Part shown: in pieces, positions 11,187 to 22,559 of the stretch
How the letters are laid out: the number at the start of each line of letters is the position of its first letter
Numbering within the stretch: the first letter of the stretch is position 1
Assembly (NCBI RefSeq): GCF_026914185.1
Contig: NC_070575.1
Span: 1,364,001 to 1,428,000, forward strand
Direction: 5' to 3'
Length of the DNA: 64,000 nucleotides
DNA from: Puccinia triticina
Lineage: Eukaryota; Basidiomycota; Pucciniomycetes; Pucciniales; Pucciniaceae
Notes under the pieces: generated by a model
Seen by the model: the letters and a program-made list of their open reading frames with translations, nothing else
The model's database searches: none
Told to the model about the DNA's origin: nothing
Made by a program: the position numbers and the translations under genes

Positions 11187-11592
11187 TTTGTACGACTTGC
11201 TTGTGTGTCTATCTATCCTGTACTAGCGTGTGTGTGAGTTTTGTCTATGTTGGTTGGTTCTCTGTCTCTCTTCAATGTCATCATACACGTTGTCCATACA
11301 CATTGTCTCTGCTGGTTATATTTCTCTCTCCAATGTCAGACGTCTCTCAGACTTCTCTCTCTCAACTCACAGGAGCCAATGATTTGGACTTAAGAAAGTT
11401 GTAACATGGATTGGTGCTATTCCTGGAAGTCATGAGTGTAATAAAATACAGAAATAAAAAAGAAACAAACATGGAAACATGGAACAGTGAGGGAATACTC
11501 AGAGGTTATGTGGAAATACACTGGAATACGGGAAGACTATTCCCAGAGGTCATGAGGAAAAACAGGCAATACATGAAAAATAGGAATACATG
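11187..11592. other. Intergenic spacer between convergent paralogs
   Basis: 406 bp of T-rich sequence with TCTCTCT runs, followed by a repetitive GGAATAC/GGAAACATGG-rich part. It holds both 3' UTRs. No gene seen. Confidence 0.3.
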
Positions 11593-12928
11593 TCATATCA
11601 GCGGGGAAGGGGTAGCCGGCGTTCCATGTCTTCCACGCTGCGCAATATATTCATAGTCCTGTTCGTGATCATATTCTTGGTCATTGTGCCGCTCAAGACG
11701 TCCAACACCTTCAACTAAGGCTCGCGCGACGCCAATTGGAAAGCCAAGACCTATGAGCTCGGCCTTGCTTGACGTTCGGAAGAAAACCCAGTGGTGGATG
11801 CCCAAGCTCATCAAGCGGCCGCGTGTGTATGTGTCACCTTGATCGATCAAAGCGGCCCGGAGGTAAGTCTCCATTTCGTAGCTTTCTAATCGCGGGGAGG
11901 CTGGTGGGATTGGAATTAGCGGCGCAACCGTCGCGGATTGTGGGATCAGAGGCGGTTGTGGACCAGTCGCTGGTGGTATTTGTTCATCCACCGCACGCGT
12001 ACCCATGGCGGATGAACTCGTGAGGACCTCAATCTCTTCTTCATCGCCCGAGTCAGTTGGTAGCTTGGGACCGCTGAGCCGCCGGATTTGAGCGGGAGGT
12101 GAGTTGTCAGGATGTGAGGTACTCTTCGGCGCATCATTGACCAGGCCCCAAACAAAATGGCTGGTAGGAGGCGGGACTGGGACGCTGACACCAATGTGGT
12201 TGTGGATGACACCTTCTGCCCATTCGCTGAGGTGTTCATTCTTCACATGCATGACTTGCCGCCGATCGAATGGATTAACAATAGTTATCCCTTGAGGACC
12301 AACTGCCGACGCATAGCTCCGGATGGTGTCTACAACTCCGTTCAGGCGAGTCTTGCTAATGCTCTCGAAGGTCTGTAAATAAATCAAATCATTATCAGAT
12401 TATGAGAGCGGACACTGACACTGATGAAGCAGAATCATACGGTCAGAAGCTTACCTTATCTCCTGCTGCACAGCTTGGGTTCTCCATCACAAGCTCCAGG
12501 TCGGTACAACCGGGGTAATTTTCATACGCCGCATTTGAGAAGCTGACCCAATCGGCAGCGCCGCCAATCTCGGCCCTTACAACGCGGTCCTTATGGTTCG
12601 TAATGGACGCCACCCACTTGATCCTGCGCTTATCGTGAAGGTCGAGTATAAGTTGGTAAACATCATGGGTTGGGTCTCCCGACTTCAAGTGAGTCAAGAC
12701 CTGTTCTTGAAACTTAGGCCAGGTCAAAGACACGATGTCTATGACTAAAGGTTCCAGAACCGCAACAGGAATGATTTTCGTCCAGTTTTTGGAATGCGGG
12801 AGGAGTGTGCGGGTAGGACTGATCATGCTGGATATTTTTGAGACCTCCATGTAGAAAAGGTAGTCAATGTTGAGGGGCGATGGACGTGGTACTTTAAACA
12901 TATTTTGCAACTCGTCAGAAGAGCTCAT
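11593..12928 (-). CDS. Uncharacterised protein with C-terminal SAM-like segment (417 aa), convergent paralog
   Basis: Exons complement of 11593-12372 and 12455-12928, one 82-bp phase-0 intron. The start at 12928 has a strong AAA-ATG context after a CT-rich leader; an in-frame ATG at 13030 would add 34 leader-like residues. Motifs run in the same order as in the plus-strand gene: NW near 48, RIKWVASI near 102-109, ELVMENP near 145-151, IVNPFDRRQ...LSEWAEGVI near 189-215, GVSVPVPPPT near 219-228, an acidic DSGDEEEIEV patch, and a SAM-like C-terminus (HHWVFFRTSSKAELIGLGFPIG, then ALVEGVGRL). Sequence identity outside motifs is low, so duplication is old. Function unknown; a self-associating or regulatory adaptor role would be speculation. 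Confidence 0.72.
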
Positions 12929-13070
12929 TTTGTATTGAGTGATGGATGGAGGAGAAGTGAAATAAGAGGTGGATGAGCGAGTGGGAAAGGGAAAATCATA
13001 CCAGCACTCAGCTCCTTTTATGGTGCTCAATCATACCCACGATGGCAGGCAGATATACCGACAAATATCA

Positions 13071-13356
13071 CTGCGCCTTGGTGACCGATGTCATTTTTCT
13101 CATGAGTCTTTCGATTGGCAAGAACTCACAGCGACCACATGGACTGTATACTTACCTAGACATAGACCGTACCCTCACCGCTACAGCTAGACATAACTAA
13201 CAGCGCCTTGGTAACCAATGCCATTGTTCTCATTAGTCTTTTGAATGGCGAGTAGATCGATATCGATTTGACCACATGGACCGTACACTTACCTAGACAT
13301 ATCCTAGACATATACCTAGACATAGACCGTACCCTCACCGCTAGAGCTAGACATAA
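13071..13356. repeat. Imperfect tandem duplication upstream of the minus-strand paralog
   Basis: A block of about 130 bp starting (C)TGCGCCTTGGTGACC is repeated from 13201 as CAGCGCCTTGGTAACC. Both copies contain CCACATGGAC(C/T)GTA, CTTACCTAGACATA, GACCGTACCCTCACCGCTA and GCTAGACATAACT. The second copy is expanded by extra CCTAGACATA units. It lies 140-430 bp upstream of the start at 12928, so it may affect the promoter (inference). Confidence 0.75.
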
Positions 13357-13504
13357 CTCTCACATCTCACCGATCATATCTTGCATTCCGTTGGAGACAA
13401 GACTGACTAGATTGCACAATACATGACATAATCAGATTGATAGTTTACATGACAACGAGATAGAGAGATATAGGACCAGATGAATAAAACACAAAAATAA
13501 GGAA

Positions 13505-14645
13505 CTACTGGGGATAGTGCCTCAATGATGGAACTGTGTAGCCGGCATGTCGATAAAGCTTACCACAGAGATTCTCAGTCATCACGTGTGCGCAAGCACG
13601 TCGAATGTCCCATTTGGGATGTTCACTTAATGACATTGCCTGAGTTCGGCGCAGTTGTCCCTTGAGGATGCCAAAACAGAGCTCAATTGGATTGAGCTCT
13701 GGGCAGTAAGCTGGAAGGAAGATGAGCCGGACGCCTGCCGCATTGCAGATTGCCCGAACTCGATCGCTGCGGTGAATCTTTGCATTATCGCAGACTAGAA
13801 CCGAGTTGGGCGCAGGAAAGCGATTCATTTGTGGAATCTAGGGTGGCGGTCAAAGTAATCAGGAGCCTTGATGATTGAAACTGCTGTATTGAAATTGGAC
13901 TAACCAGGTCCCATTTTAAGAAATGCTCAAACTTCCGAGCGTTGAAAGTATCTTCCCGGACGGTCAGAGCCAGTAGACCATTAATTGAAATCGCCGGGAG
14001 GATGCTGAGCCGGATAAGATTTGAACGCTGGATAAAAAGAGCCGCCGGAGTTCCTCGTTTGGAGCGTGCGTGCGTCCGAAGCAAGTCGCGCTCGCAAATC
14101 GCACTTTCATCTGTTGGAAATTCAAAGCTTTCAGCTCAGCACCGTGACGCCATGAAAAGGGAAGAGATAAGGGCGGGCTCACCTGTGAAAACCAGGAAGT
14201 TGGCGGGATAGAATCACATTTTCTCCACATATCTGAACTTCTTCACTAAGCATTTCTTGGAGTTGAGGGTCTCGGCCTTCTTCAAAGTTATTGATAAGTG
14301 GTTTACCAGGTTCTTGTGAACCGCACTGATGCTGAGCAGAGTCCCACTCGAGTCGTAAAGCCGCTCACGTATCTCGTCCAAGAATAGACCAGGTTCGTCG
14401 CGCACAAGCTGGACCATGAACGCCGCATCCTCGGTGGTCATTGTTCTGGGGCGACCAAGGAGCTCGTACTCCTCTGGATTGTGGATTACTGATTTAGTTT
14501 GTTGAAAGATGTGAAGCCACCGATTGAACGACTGTTTTGAGATTTGATGGCCTAGAGTTCTTCGGATAAAGTCTTGTGGATGGCCTTCGATTGACATTCT
14601 GACCGCAACTGCCTTGATTTGGGGATCGTATGGTACGTAAACCAT
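13505..14645 (-). pseudogene. Tc1/mariner-type (IS630 superfamily, DD34E) transposase, one premature stop
   Basis: Three exons, complement of 13505-13837, 13905-14110 and 14183-14645, with introns of 67 and 72 bp. The N-terminal helix-turn-helix part includes NRWLHIF and GRPRTMT. The catalytic triad is visible as FTDES, VCDNAKIH and LNPIE, with 34 residues between the second Asp and Glu. One in-frame TGA at 14214-14216 interrupts exon 1, at a position where Trp (TGG) would fit after VEKM; otherwise the frame is intact through both introns. The copy is therefore recently inactivated. I could not find matching terminal inverted repeats, so element ends are unknown. Confidence 0.85.
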
Positions 14646-15525
14646 TTGTGAGGTGAATTTGGATTTTGGACTGCGATGGAATGATAGGCGAGCGAAATGG
14701 GTCGGTTGGCGGAATGAGATGCTGGGCAGAAACGACTTACAGCTTGGTGCGTTGGGAGAGTGACTTGGATCGGATGGGATAGTTGCCAATTGGCAATTGG
14801 CGGGTTTGACAGTCAACATCGTGCTAAATCACATTGCATGATATTTGACAGCTCAATTTGGTTTTTGCCAAAAACAATACCCCGTCCTATCTCATTCCAA
14901 CCCCATACTCAGTGCGATAAACAAAATTTCATAAATCTCTCGGGTCCAAGCTTTCAAGGAAAAATAATATGTACATCAATGTTTGTCAATCTACTGTTGT
15001 AGGGAAGACGCTGTTTCGCCAAGACTGCCAAGGCGCACGGCTAAGCAGTCCTACGTTCTCTACTGCCACGCAAAGCCAGACTCATCAGAAACTTCCTTTA
15101 GTACATACTAGTGAGCACAACATTGCTTCGAAAGAAGCGTCATCCGATGCTAAGTATGTGGATGTATTGCCGGGAGTCGTCGCTATCGTCAGAGTCGTGG
15201 CTCCCTCTGCTTCCCGATCGAAACAGTTGGCGATGTTAGCTTGTGGCTGTTCCCATCCGTTTGAGAGGAAGGAGGGGGAGACACAGCCACTAGTCCATCC
15301 CGCCCTCAATAGCTGGTCACACAATTGCACACGCTGCTGAAATATTAGAATATATCAAATGAGAATGAAGGAAAAATAATTATACAGCGTGAAGCAATAG
15401 CTAGGATGCTTGGCTCCCGGAGGACATAATCTCAGCATCTATTCAATTTCAATTTCAATGGCAACATCAAAGTGATAATTCGTCAGAAGGAGTTCACCGA
15501 GGTCTGTGAAGTCGAGAAAAAGTGA
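14646..15525. other. Intergenic region
   Basis: Holds the leader side of the Tc1 pseudogene and the 3' side of the Tda10-like gene. A minus-strand open frame at 15085-15330 follows a good-looking acceptor (ATATTTCAG) and could be an unassigned exon, but no domain supports it. Confidence 0.3.
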
Positions 15526-16806
15526 CTAACCTGTGATGATGTCTTTCGGGTACACATCAACTACTCGTCTTTCTTCGTCCATCACTACTTTCAAAGATGC
15601 GGGGACTATTCCTTTGCTGTTGGGATCATCTGCAGACTGCCCGTACAGCTCATAGCAGGGTATATATCTTCATGTGCAATGTTTTTGTAGAGAGAAAAAA
15701 AAAGACGTTTGAGGTTTCCGGTTCGGGGAGAAGGAGGAAGCCATCGATGAGCAGAGTGATACGAGGGGAAAAGAAGGACGAGAGAAAACGAGATGTATGA
15801 TAAGCAGATTCAACATTCGGATTGGTTTGATTTGGCACAACATGGGCATACCTGAAAATGAATTTCTTCACTTCTTCCTCTGACATACCGATCCCACCAT
15901 TTTTGGCCTTCATTTCATTCTCTTGCTTGGAAAAGACGATTGAGAAAATATCAGCAGAGGAGTGAGTGAGTGAGTGATTTATGAAGCAGGGGAGAAGGGT
16001 TGAGGGACTCAAGTACTTGGATTCTCCACCGCCAAATGAAATTTATATCTTGAGGGACCAAGTTGATGAGCACATCGATCCTGGGCCAAATGAGACGAAG
16101 ATAAGCGGATAAGTTGAGATTGATTTTTAGTAACTCGTCGATAGAGAACTTGGTGATGAACGTGTCGGAAGGAGCTTCGCGCGCGTGATCATAAGTGCGT
16201 CTCAGCTCGAGGGGATCACGGGGAGCGAAGCCGAGCATCCAGCCCTCGAAGATGACCAGCTGGAGCTCCTCGTCCGGCGGGACGGATAATGTGGCGAATC
16301 CGGTGCGGTCGCCGAGGCCATCGAGCGCCGATTTGTCGTAGACCGGCAGGAGAATCTCCTTCGTCTCGTTGATCCTCGACAGCGACTTGAAGACCTGGAC
16401 GGCCAGGTCGAGGTCGTGCGTCCCTGGCAAGCCGCGTCCCTGAAGTAGTCTGTTCCGGGGTTCTTCTTGTTCTTCCACCTTCTCTTGGCCCCGGCGGGGG
16501 AGATACAGATCATCGAGCGAGAGGGCAATCGTCTTGATGTGATGGACGGTGTTCAGCTCTTCTTTGACCTCTCTCGACAGCCACGTCTTCCCTGGTCCGC
16601 ACATCTTCAGCTCCGCTGCCTCCACATAATCATGCCCATCAATCCGATCAGTCTCCCTTCCAAGACGTACCGATTCCTTGGGGTCCTTGGATGCCGAGGA
16701 CCACAGGCTTGTGGGCCCCAGTCTCCGTCACTCGAGCAGGATGCGACCGCAGTTTGTTGAGGATGAATTGGACGAGAATCTCTTTCGCCGTCTTGAGTCG
16801 TGCCAT
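15526..16806 (-). CDS. TDA10: Tda10 / glycerate-kinase-like P-loop kinase
   Basis: Four exons, complement of 15526-15667, 15852-15925, 16017-16591 and 16671-16806, join in phase to 308 residues, close to the about 290 of yeast Tda10 (YGR205W). The Walker A motif GPQGIGKT (41-48) is split by intron 1. Further family hallmarks are SLDDLYLP (70-77), NRLLQGRGLPGTHD (about 92-105), LLPVYDKSALDGLGDR (about 126-141), LVIFEGWMLGF (about 157-167), and WRWRIQQE...GMSEEEV...RYIPCYELY near the end. The family comprises cytosolic ATP-dependent small-molecule kinases related to plant D-glycerate 3-kinase; the substrate is not proven. The third intron is long (184 bp), and a TAG follows directly after the GT of a possible further donor, so the C-terminal few residues are the weakest point. 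Confidence 0.85.
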
Positions 16807-17749
16807 GTGTCGTTTGTGTCGACGGTGAATTTTTGCGTGGTTTGGATTGGAGCGAATCGCTGAAGTGAAGGTACAACCAGCGCAGCTTCAATCTGCCACA
16901 GCATCTGTTCGCCTCTCCCTGCTTCCACAGAATCCACCTCGACTCCTACCTCGTTTTGAGCACAACACCCACTCTTCGAATCCTACGCATACAAGCTCGC
17001 GAGTCACCCACCTTGATGTAATCACTTTGCAAGTAGCAGCGCCTGCCCAAACCGCCTGCTCAGCTCAAATTCCATTTGAGGCGTGAATTCTTGTATCCCT
17101 CACCTTGCAGTTTGCCGGATCAGAATGTCATAAAATCAGATGCGTTGACCACCTCTGCATGCTTTAGCCATTAACTCGGGTCAACATGAGCTCTCAAGGA
17201 ACACCCCATACATAATGATCAGGCGCTATTCGGAACCGTCAAAAGTGGTGGCTTGGAATGGAAACTCATGCCTGATCATATTTAATCACTGGGTAAGGTT
17301 AGACAACCAAAAAGGGTTGAATCCTTTCCACTGAGCTTGCTAATCACTGCTAATCATTAATCTGCGCTAGCTCATTATTGCGCTTAGCTTACACTTGTTT
17401 CTTACAGCCGCATGCGGTACTTATGTAAATTTCAAAAGAAGATGATAAGAGTGCGCTGAGTGCAGCCTGGGATTGTACACCCTTATAAAGGGCACGGTGA
17501 CTGCTAACACCAGATTTTGTGAGTCAGTGAATCTCTTGCTGTTTTGGTGCACATATCGAATTCAATGCTCAATGCGGGGATTCTGGTTCAAGATGGCAGA
17601 TAAAATGCCTAAAAGATAGTTTGCATATTCTTCTTTGCTTAGAGCATACGATAATAAGTTAAAGGTAAAATTGAAATAATAATAAAGGAGTAATCATTAG
17701 CGCGGTGTGACAAGATACCTAAAAGATCGTGATAGGGGGTCAAGTGACC
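16807..17749. other. Intergenic region upstream of the Tda10-like gene
   Basis: No convincing coding region. Contains the presumed promoter of the minus-strand kinase gene and the 3' flank of the GPI-protein gene. Confidence 0.35.
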
Positions 17750-18649
17750 TCATGCCATAAAAAGTACAGATACAGGCAGAAATGCAGCCGCTATAATCTT
17801 CTGGAAAGATATTATACTTGTTGAGGCGAAGGAGCCAGCACTATCAGCAGCCGCGGTCGCATTGTTCAAGGGAGAAGGTCCAACAGGTGGTGATGATCCA
17901 GGACCTGAAGACTTCGATGTTGCGGAAGAAATCGACGGGTTTGGGGCAACGTCAGCGGACGATTGGCTAGCCGGAGGAGTGTTTGGGGTCGAGCTCCCTC
18001 CGGCGGCTGGCGGCTGCTTAGTGGTGTCTGAGTGTGCCACGCTGGCTTGAGCAGTAGCTGGAGTGGATGCTGGCGTGACGGTGAAAGGGGCCGATTGGGC
18101 CAAGATACCGGAACTCTGAAATTGGTGAATCAGGGGTAGATTTGTCTCTCAATACCGGTTCTGTTCGATCAAGTCATACTGACTTACATAGCTGTCCGCT
18201 GCGTCTACAGCCACTAGGTTGATCTGATAGTCGCCACAAGGCTTGACTGGTGAAATGCCACTGATGTCAAACTTCCCGTCGGAACAAGAGACACCCTGCT
18301 TGATGACCTGGCTCATTGCAGTGGGTGCGCACCTGTAGTCATCAAGTCAGCATTTGCGGATAGTAGGCAATTGAAAAGGTCAGGCTTGCACTGACTTGGG
18401 ATTATTGTTGACGAGTACGATGTCAAATTTCTTGGGATCAGTGGCAACTGAGGTCCAAGTAACAGTGTTGGGGTTTTGTAAGCTGATCGGGCATTGTTAG
18501 CCAGGTAGTTACTATTAGCTCTCTCCTGATGATGTGAGGGTGTCAACTTACTTCCATGTCGAAGTCCGGCAGGGACTAGTGACCTTCAAGGCCATGAATC
18601 CGTCAATAAACAATGGAGTCAAACAAACGAGTACGCTGGAAGAGATCAT
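17750..18649 (-). CDS. Kre9/Knh1-like Ser/Thr-rich GPI-anchored surface protein
   Basis: Four exons, complement of 17750-18115, 18188-18332, 18396-18482 and 18552-18649, give 231 residues with consistent phases. The N-terminus is a short signal peptide (MISSSVLVCLTPLFI). A Kre9/KNH N-terminal immunoglobulin-like domain follows (PF10342 type): ALKVTSPCRTSTW, NTVTWTSVATDPKKFDIVLVN split over two exons, then VIKQGVSCSDGKFDISG, YQINLVAVDAADSY and GILAQSAPFTV. Residues about 125-205 are Ser/Thr/Pro/Ala-rich and probably O-glycosylated. The protein ends in a GPI-anchor signal: a small-residue cleavage zone (ADSAGS) and a hydrophobic tail (IIAAAFLPVSVLFMA). It is expected at the plasma membrane or cell wall; a role in beta-1,6-glucan is known only for distant yeast relatives. 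Confidence 0.85.
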
Positions 18650-20022
18650 AGTGCCAGTTAAAAACGAAAAGCGAATTAAAAATCCCCTGCAGCTCGAACA
18701 AAACAAATCAAAGACAGGAGCAGCTAGCGATTGCAATACCGAAATGTAATCTTTAGTGCGACCACTGAGCTAGAGAAACAGTGACCAGAAGATGGTAAGG
18801 AGCCAAAAGAATGTGGAAGTCAAGCTCACAATTATTTCAAGAAAAATAAAAATGCCACCCGGGCTAAGCTGGGAAATTGAAAAGTAATGAGGAGATTGAT
18901 CTGGGTTTGGAACCAAGCTGTAAAATTGAAGTGGTGCAATTGCTGGAGTGTTACCAAGTGGGCTCAGAGCGCCCTTTTTATACCGCGAAATCTCAAATTC
19001 AGATTGAAGGGAAGAATTGTTGCATTCAGAGGTGCCATGGTCATAGTGCTGACACACTAGACAGCACGCATTCGAGCCGCATTCTCTGGTGAAATCCAGA
19101 GGCCTTTCTTGTTCTTATTCATGAGAATACCGGTCCCAGTTGGTAGAGTCGGCTTGAGCGTGGACTGGAGATCGGAGGTCTATACACTGGTGCCAGACAG
19201 CTTGACTCTGAGCTCATTGGCTACGCTAGCGGCACAAACCTCCCGATTCGTCGCGCCTGGTATGGCCTGGCGGGCGCGTTTGGCTCACTGGGCTATTGCT
19301 GTTGGAGATGATGCGGTGTGAAGATCTGCGTCTAGCCGTGATCAAGTGCTTATCTAGACAGCCTAGCTGCCCTTGGCAATCGACGCTGGGACAACTTATC
19401 AAGGACAAATAGGTCTTATTGCGACTTCGCCGGCTCGGAGAGCTCCCACAGGTCACCGGTGTTACCGGTTACCGGAATGGCTTTAAACCGAGCGCACTCA
19501 TGGCTTAGACATCCCCGTTAGCTTGAGTTTGGCGAATATGGATTTTTTAGCTTCTTGCGGTTGCCGCAAGAGCCCGCACAACTCACAAGCCCTATTGTTC
19601 AGCTGTGGGACCCTGTGGCCTGATTTCTGAAGATGGCGCTCTCGTGCGTCCAATTCTGTAGAAATCTGTTAATAAAAACGCTCCTGCCACCACCTTTCCC
19701 AGTTTTTTGTTGTCAATGGTTTAGTACGCAGGCATCGAGGTACTCGCAACTAATGGTGTGCATAGTAACAAATACATGGACATACACGGCTAGGAAACAA
19801 AAAAGACATTTGAGCAAAGTAAACCTTTTCCCAGCGCAAGTAATTCACACATCTGCGTGTAATGATGAGCCAGGAGCAGAGGATGGAAATCTCGTTGGGA
19901 TTGGAGCTGTTACAAAATATACAAAATGTTCATGTTGTATCACACATTATACAAACGAGAAGCTGGTGGTCGATTGGACTAGGTGAATTTCGATTGGCTT
20001 TCTTTTCTTCTTTCACCTTGGG
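18650..20022. other. Intergenic region
   Basis: Upstream flank of the GPI-protein gene and 3' flank of the AMMECR1 gene. Short open frames occur on both strands, but none shows domain or splice evidence. A perfect small hairpin (CTTGCGG-TTG-CCGCAAG) sits near 19554-19570. Confidence 0.35.
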
Positions 20023-21106
20023 TTAGATTGGGAAACCTAACTGCGCTCTCCAGTCTTTCCAATCTTGATAGGTCGCGGTAAATTTAGAAGATTGATACCT
20101 TTCAATAATTAGCGAGCTGCGTAGTGCCGGTGTAATAGGGCCTTTCCAGCCAGCTGGTTCAAAAGATTGGATTGAGTACAAACAAGTTTGGTTTCCACTT
20201 CCGAGAGGTGACTGACCTTTTCTGATTGCCGAGTCGATTGCCTCGACTTTCGTCCAACCTTGCTCGCCAGCAACGTCGGGCAAGTAAGTCGCACTCATCA
20301 TTCGTCGTCGATTCTGCCCGGCCCAGGACCTTGGGCGATTTCTAGAAATTGGAGTGGCTGATGGTGTGGCTTGGACCTGGGACAATACGTCTACCAAAGC
20401 ATCAGGGCTGGCAGAATGTTCAGCATCTTGGGAGGACGGCGTGATCGGCTCAGAGGGCGAATTGCTAGTGATCGGTTGATTAGGGTCAGGAATATGGACG
20501 TAGATCCCGTGCTGGCCGATCGTCCAATCGGTAAATGTTGTGCAGTCTTCAAAACTGTGAAGTAAGGAAACTGTACAGCTCAGTCTCTTGAGATCTGTAA
20601 GGGTGACGGGCGAAAAACGGTGATCTTTGAGAGCACTGCAAAGCCATGGGGGTATCCTGTCAGTCGGAAGGTGGAACAGCATATAGTAGTGCATAAACAG
20701 CGTCCCCCCACATACCTAATCACTGCATAGTCCTTTAACCCCTCGTTCAATGGACTAGGCGCGAAGTTCCCGATACATCCTCTAAGTTTTGGTCGAGCTC
20801 CATTGGATATAATATTCCACGTAACAAATAAGGGGCTAGTGGCGATGGATGATTAGTTAAGACCTCGCTCAAGATGTTGATTTCAACCAAGGCAAAAACC
20901 AAGCGAGCGTACCGAGAGACTTACAACTCGGAGGTACCTATACTTTCTTCCAGTTTATTCAAGAGATTATCATCGTAGTTGCTCTGGCTCTTTAACTCGG
21001 AGTACAGTGAATCGAAGCAGTAAAGACAATGTTGTATTCCAGCCGGGTCGGAGGGGTCAAAGGGTGACTGCTGACCTTCCCAGTCGGTGAAAGCGTTTCC
21101 GAGCAT
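20023..21106 (-). CDS. AMMECR1-domain protein
   Basis: Three exons, complement of 20023-20635, 20716-20835 and 20925-21106, give 304 residues. The AMMECR1 fold is recognisable throughout: HCLYCFDSLYSEL near 26-38, PLFVTW (62-67), the family signature LRGCIG (78-83), SALKDHRFSPVTL, RLSCTVSLLHSFED, DWTIGQHGI, and after an insert of about 60 low-complexity residues, TYLPDVAGEQGWTKVEAIDSAIRKG and ERYQSSKFTATY. Both introns fall in phase. The start at 21106 follows a pyrimidine-rich leader; an upstream in-frame ATG at 21250 would add 48 residues with no family similarity. AMMECR1 proteins are conserved from archaea to humans, with no established biochemical activity in fungi. The Ser/Pro-rich insert before the TYLPDVA motif is the distinctive feature of this copy. 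Confidence 0.88.
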
Positions 21107-21822
21107 TAGAACGGTTGGCTTGAAAGAACCACGGAGAGTGAGTGGCAAACTTCCCAGAAAGAAGTTGCAAGGATCACCGGAGTCGAACACCATGTCACAG
21201 GAATCCGGAGGATTCGATGGATGCAGCATGCTGCGACATGGGATTGACATGTGCAGCTACAGCCCAGGAAAGGGCTGTGGAACACAATGTCAAAATTGCA
21301 GGCCAACTGCTGGCCCCCCAACGGAATTTTGACAGTTTTGGTCAAGCCAATATTACCGCAGCTGCTCAGATGACTAACACAGTTGGTTCAAGTAAGTAGT
21401 ACACGCTTGGTAAACACTGGAGTGGTTTGACCATTTTGGGCTGGTCCTTGCTCATTTATGGTATTCAAAATTGCATAAGTTTTTTTACATAAAATCATAA
21501 ACTGCAATTTTGGCTGGGAGATGTCACTTATAGGGAGTTGAAAATTGACTCCCAGGAATCAATAAATCAACTCCCAAAAGTTGTTTACGTCACGCGGACC
21601 GTCTGCGGACGTCCCCCCTGGGTCCTCGAGACCTCGCGCGGCCCCAAAAGCATTTTGGGAGTCGATTAATTAATTCCCCTCTTGAGGATGGGAGTCGATA
21701 CATTAATTTAACAAAAAATGACGGAATATACAAAAAAAATTATATCTTGTCACTGTTGTACCCAAACACCCTAAAAGTTTTACAGCAATATAAATACACT
21801 CTTTAGAGAATATTATGAGCTT

Positions 21823-22300
21823 CACGGCACTAGTACTCCTCAGGGAGACCCTGTGTAGCCGGGGGTGCATTTGGCGGATTTCCTACTAAGGCAGACCCCC
21901 GAAACCTTATCTACAGTGCTCCAAATGGCCCCATAATTTTTTGGCTAGAAGGATACACTCTTTAAAACATATTTTAAGCTTCACGGCATTAGTACCCCTC
22001 AGGGAGACCCTGTGTAGCTGGGGGGCGGATTTGGCGGATTTCCTACTAAGGCAAACCCCCGAAACCTTATCTATGGTGCTCCAAATGGCCCCAAATTTTT
22101 TCTGCTATACAAATACACTCTTTAGAGCATATGTTAAGCTTCACGGCATTAGTAATCCTCAGGCAGACCCTGTGTAGCCAGGGGGCAGATTTGGCGGATT
22201 TCCTACAAAGGCAATCCCCCGAAACCTTATCTACAGTGCTCCAAACAGCCCCAAATTTTTCTGCTATAAGAATAAAATTCCTATAAAACATTACAAGCTC
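21823..22300. repeat. Left-arm 160-bp tandem array (three units)
   Basis: Units share AGGSAGACCCTGTGTAGC, TTTGGCGGATTTCCTAC and CCCGAAACCTTATCTA motifs and repeat every 159-160 bp. The third unit is the most diverged. Confidence 0.85.
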
Positions 22301-22329
22301 CAAGGAGGTATTACACATCAGGCACACCT

Positions 22330-22545
22330 TTTATCGACTGTGGTGTAGTGTAGCGCAGCACAAAGCACTATTTTTCAGCGTAGCGTTAGCGCAATCGCAC
22401 GCATCTGCGCTAAAGCTACGCGCACAGGGTGAAAAGCTATTTTAGATTCTATTGTAGTGTTAGCGCAGATACGCGCGATTGCGCTAATGCTACGCTAAAA
22501 AATAGTAGATTTGTGCTGCGCTACGCTACACCACGGTCAATAGAA
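22330..22545. repeat. Central nested palindrome, AGCGTAGCG-rich
   Basis: Outer inverted ends ACATCAGGCACACCTT and AAGGTGTGCCTGATGT enclose TGTAGYGTAGCGCAGCACAAA on both arms, then GTAGCGTTAGCGCAATCGC and its complement. The dense GCGTAGCGTTAGCGC words give many self-complementary registers. It looks like an older MITE that seeded the larger structure (inference). Confidence 0.75.
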
Positions 22546-22559
22546 GGTGTGCCTGATGT

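Noticed and set aside
15085..15330. Possible extra exon downstream of the Tda10-like gene
   Set aside because: A good acceptor precedes it, but the kinase already ends with a family-like C-terminus and a stop, and joining it gives no recognisable extension.
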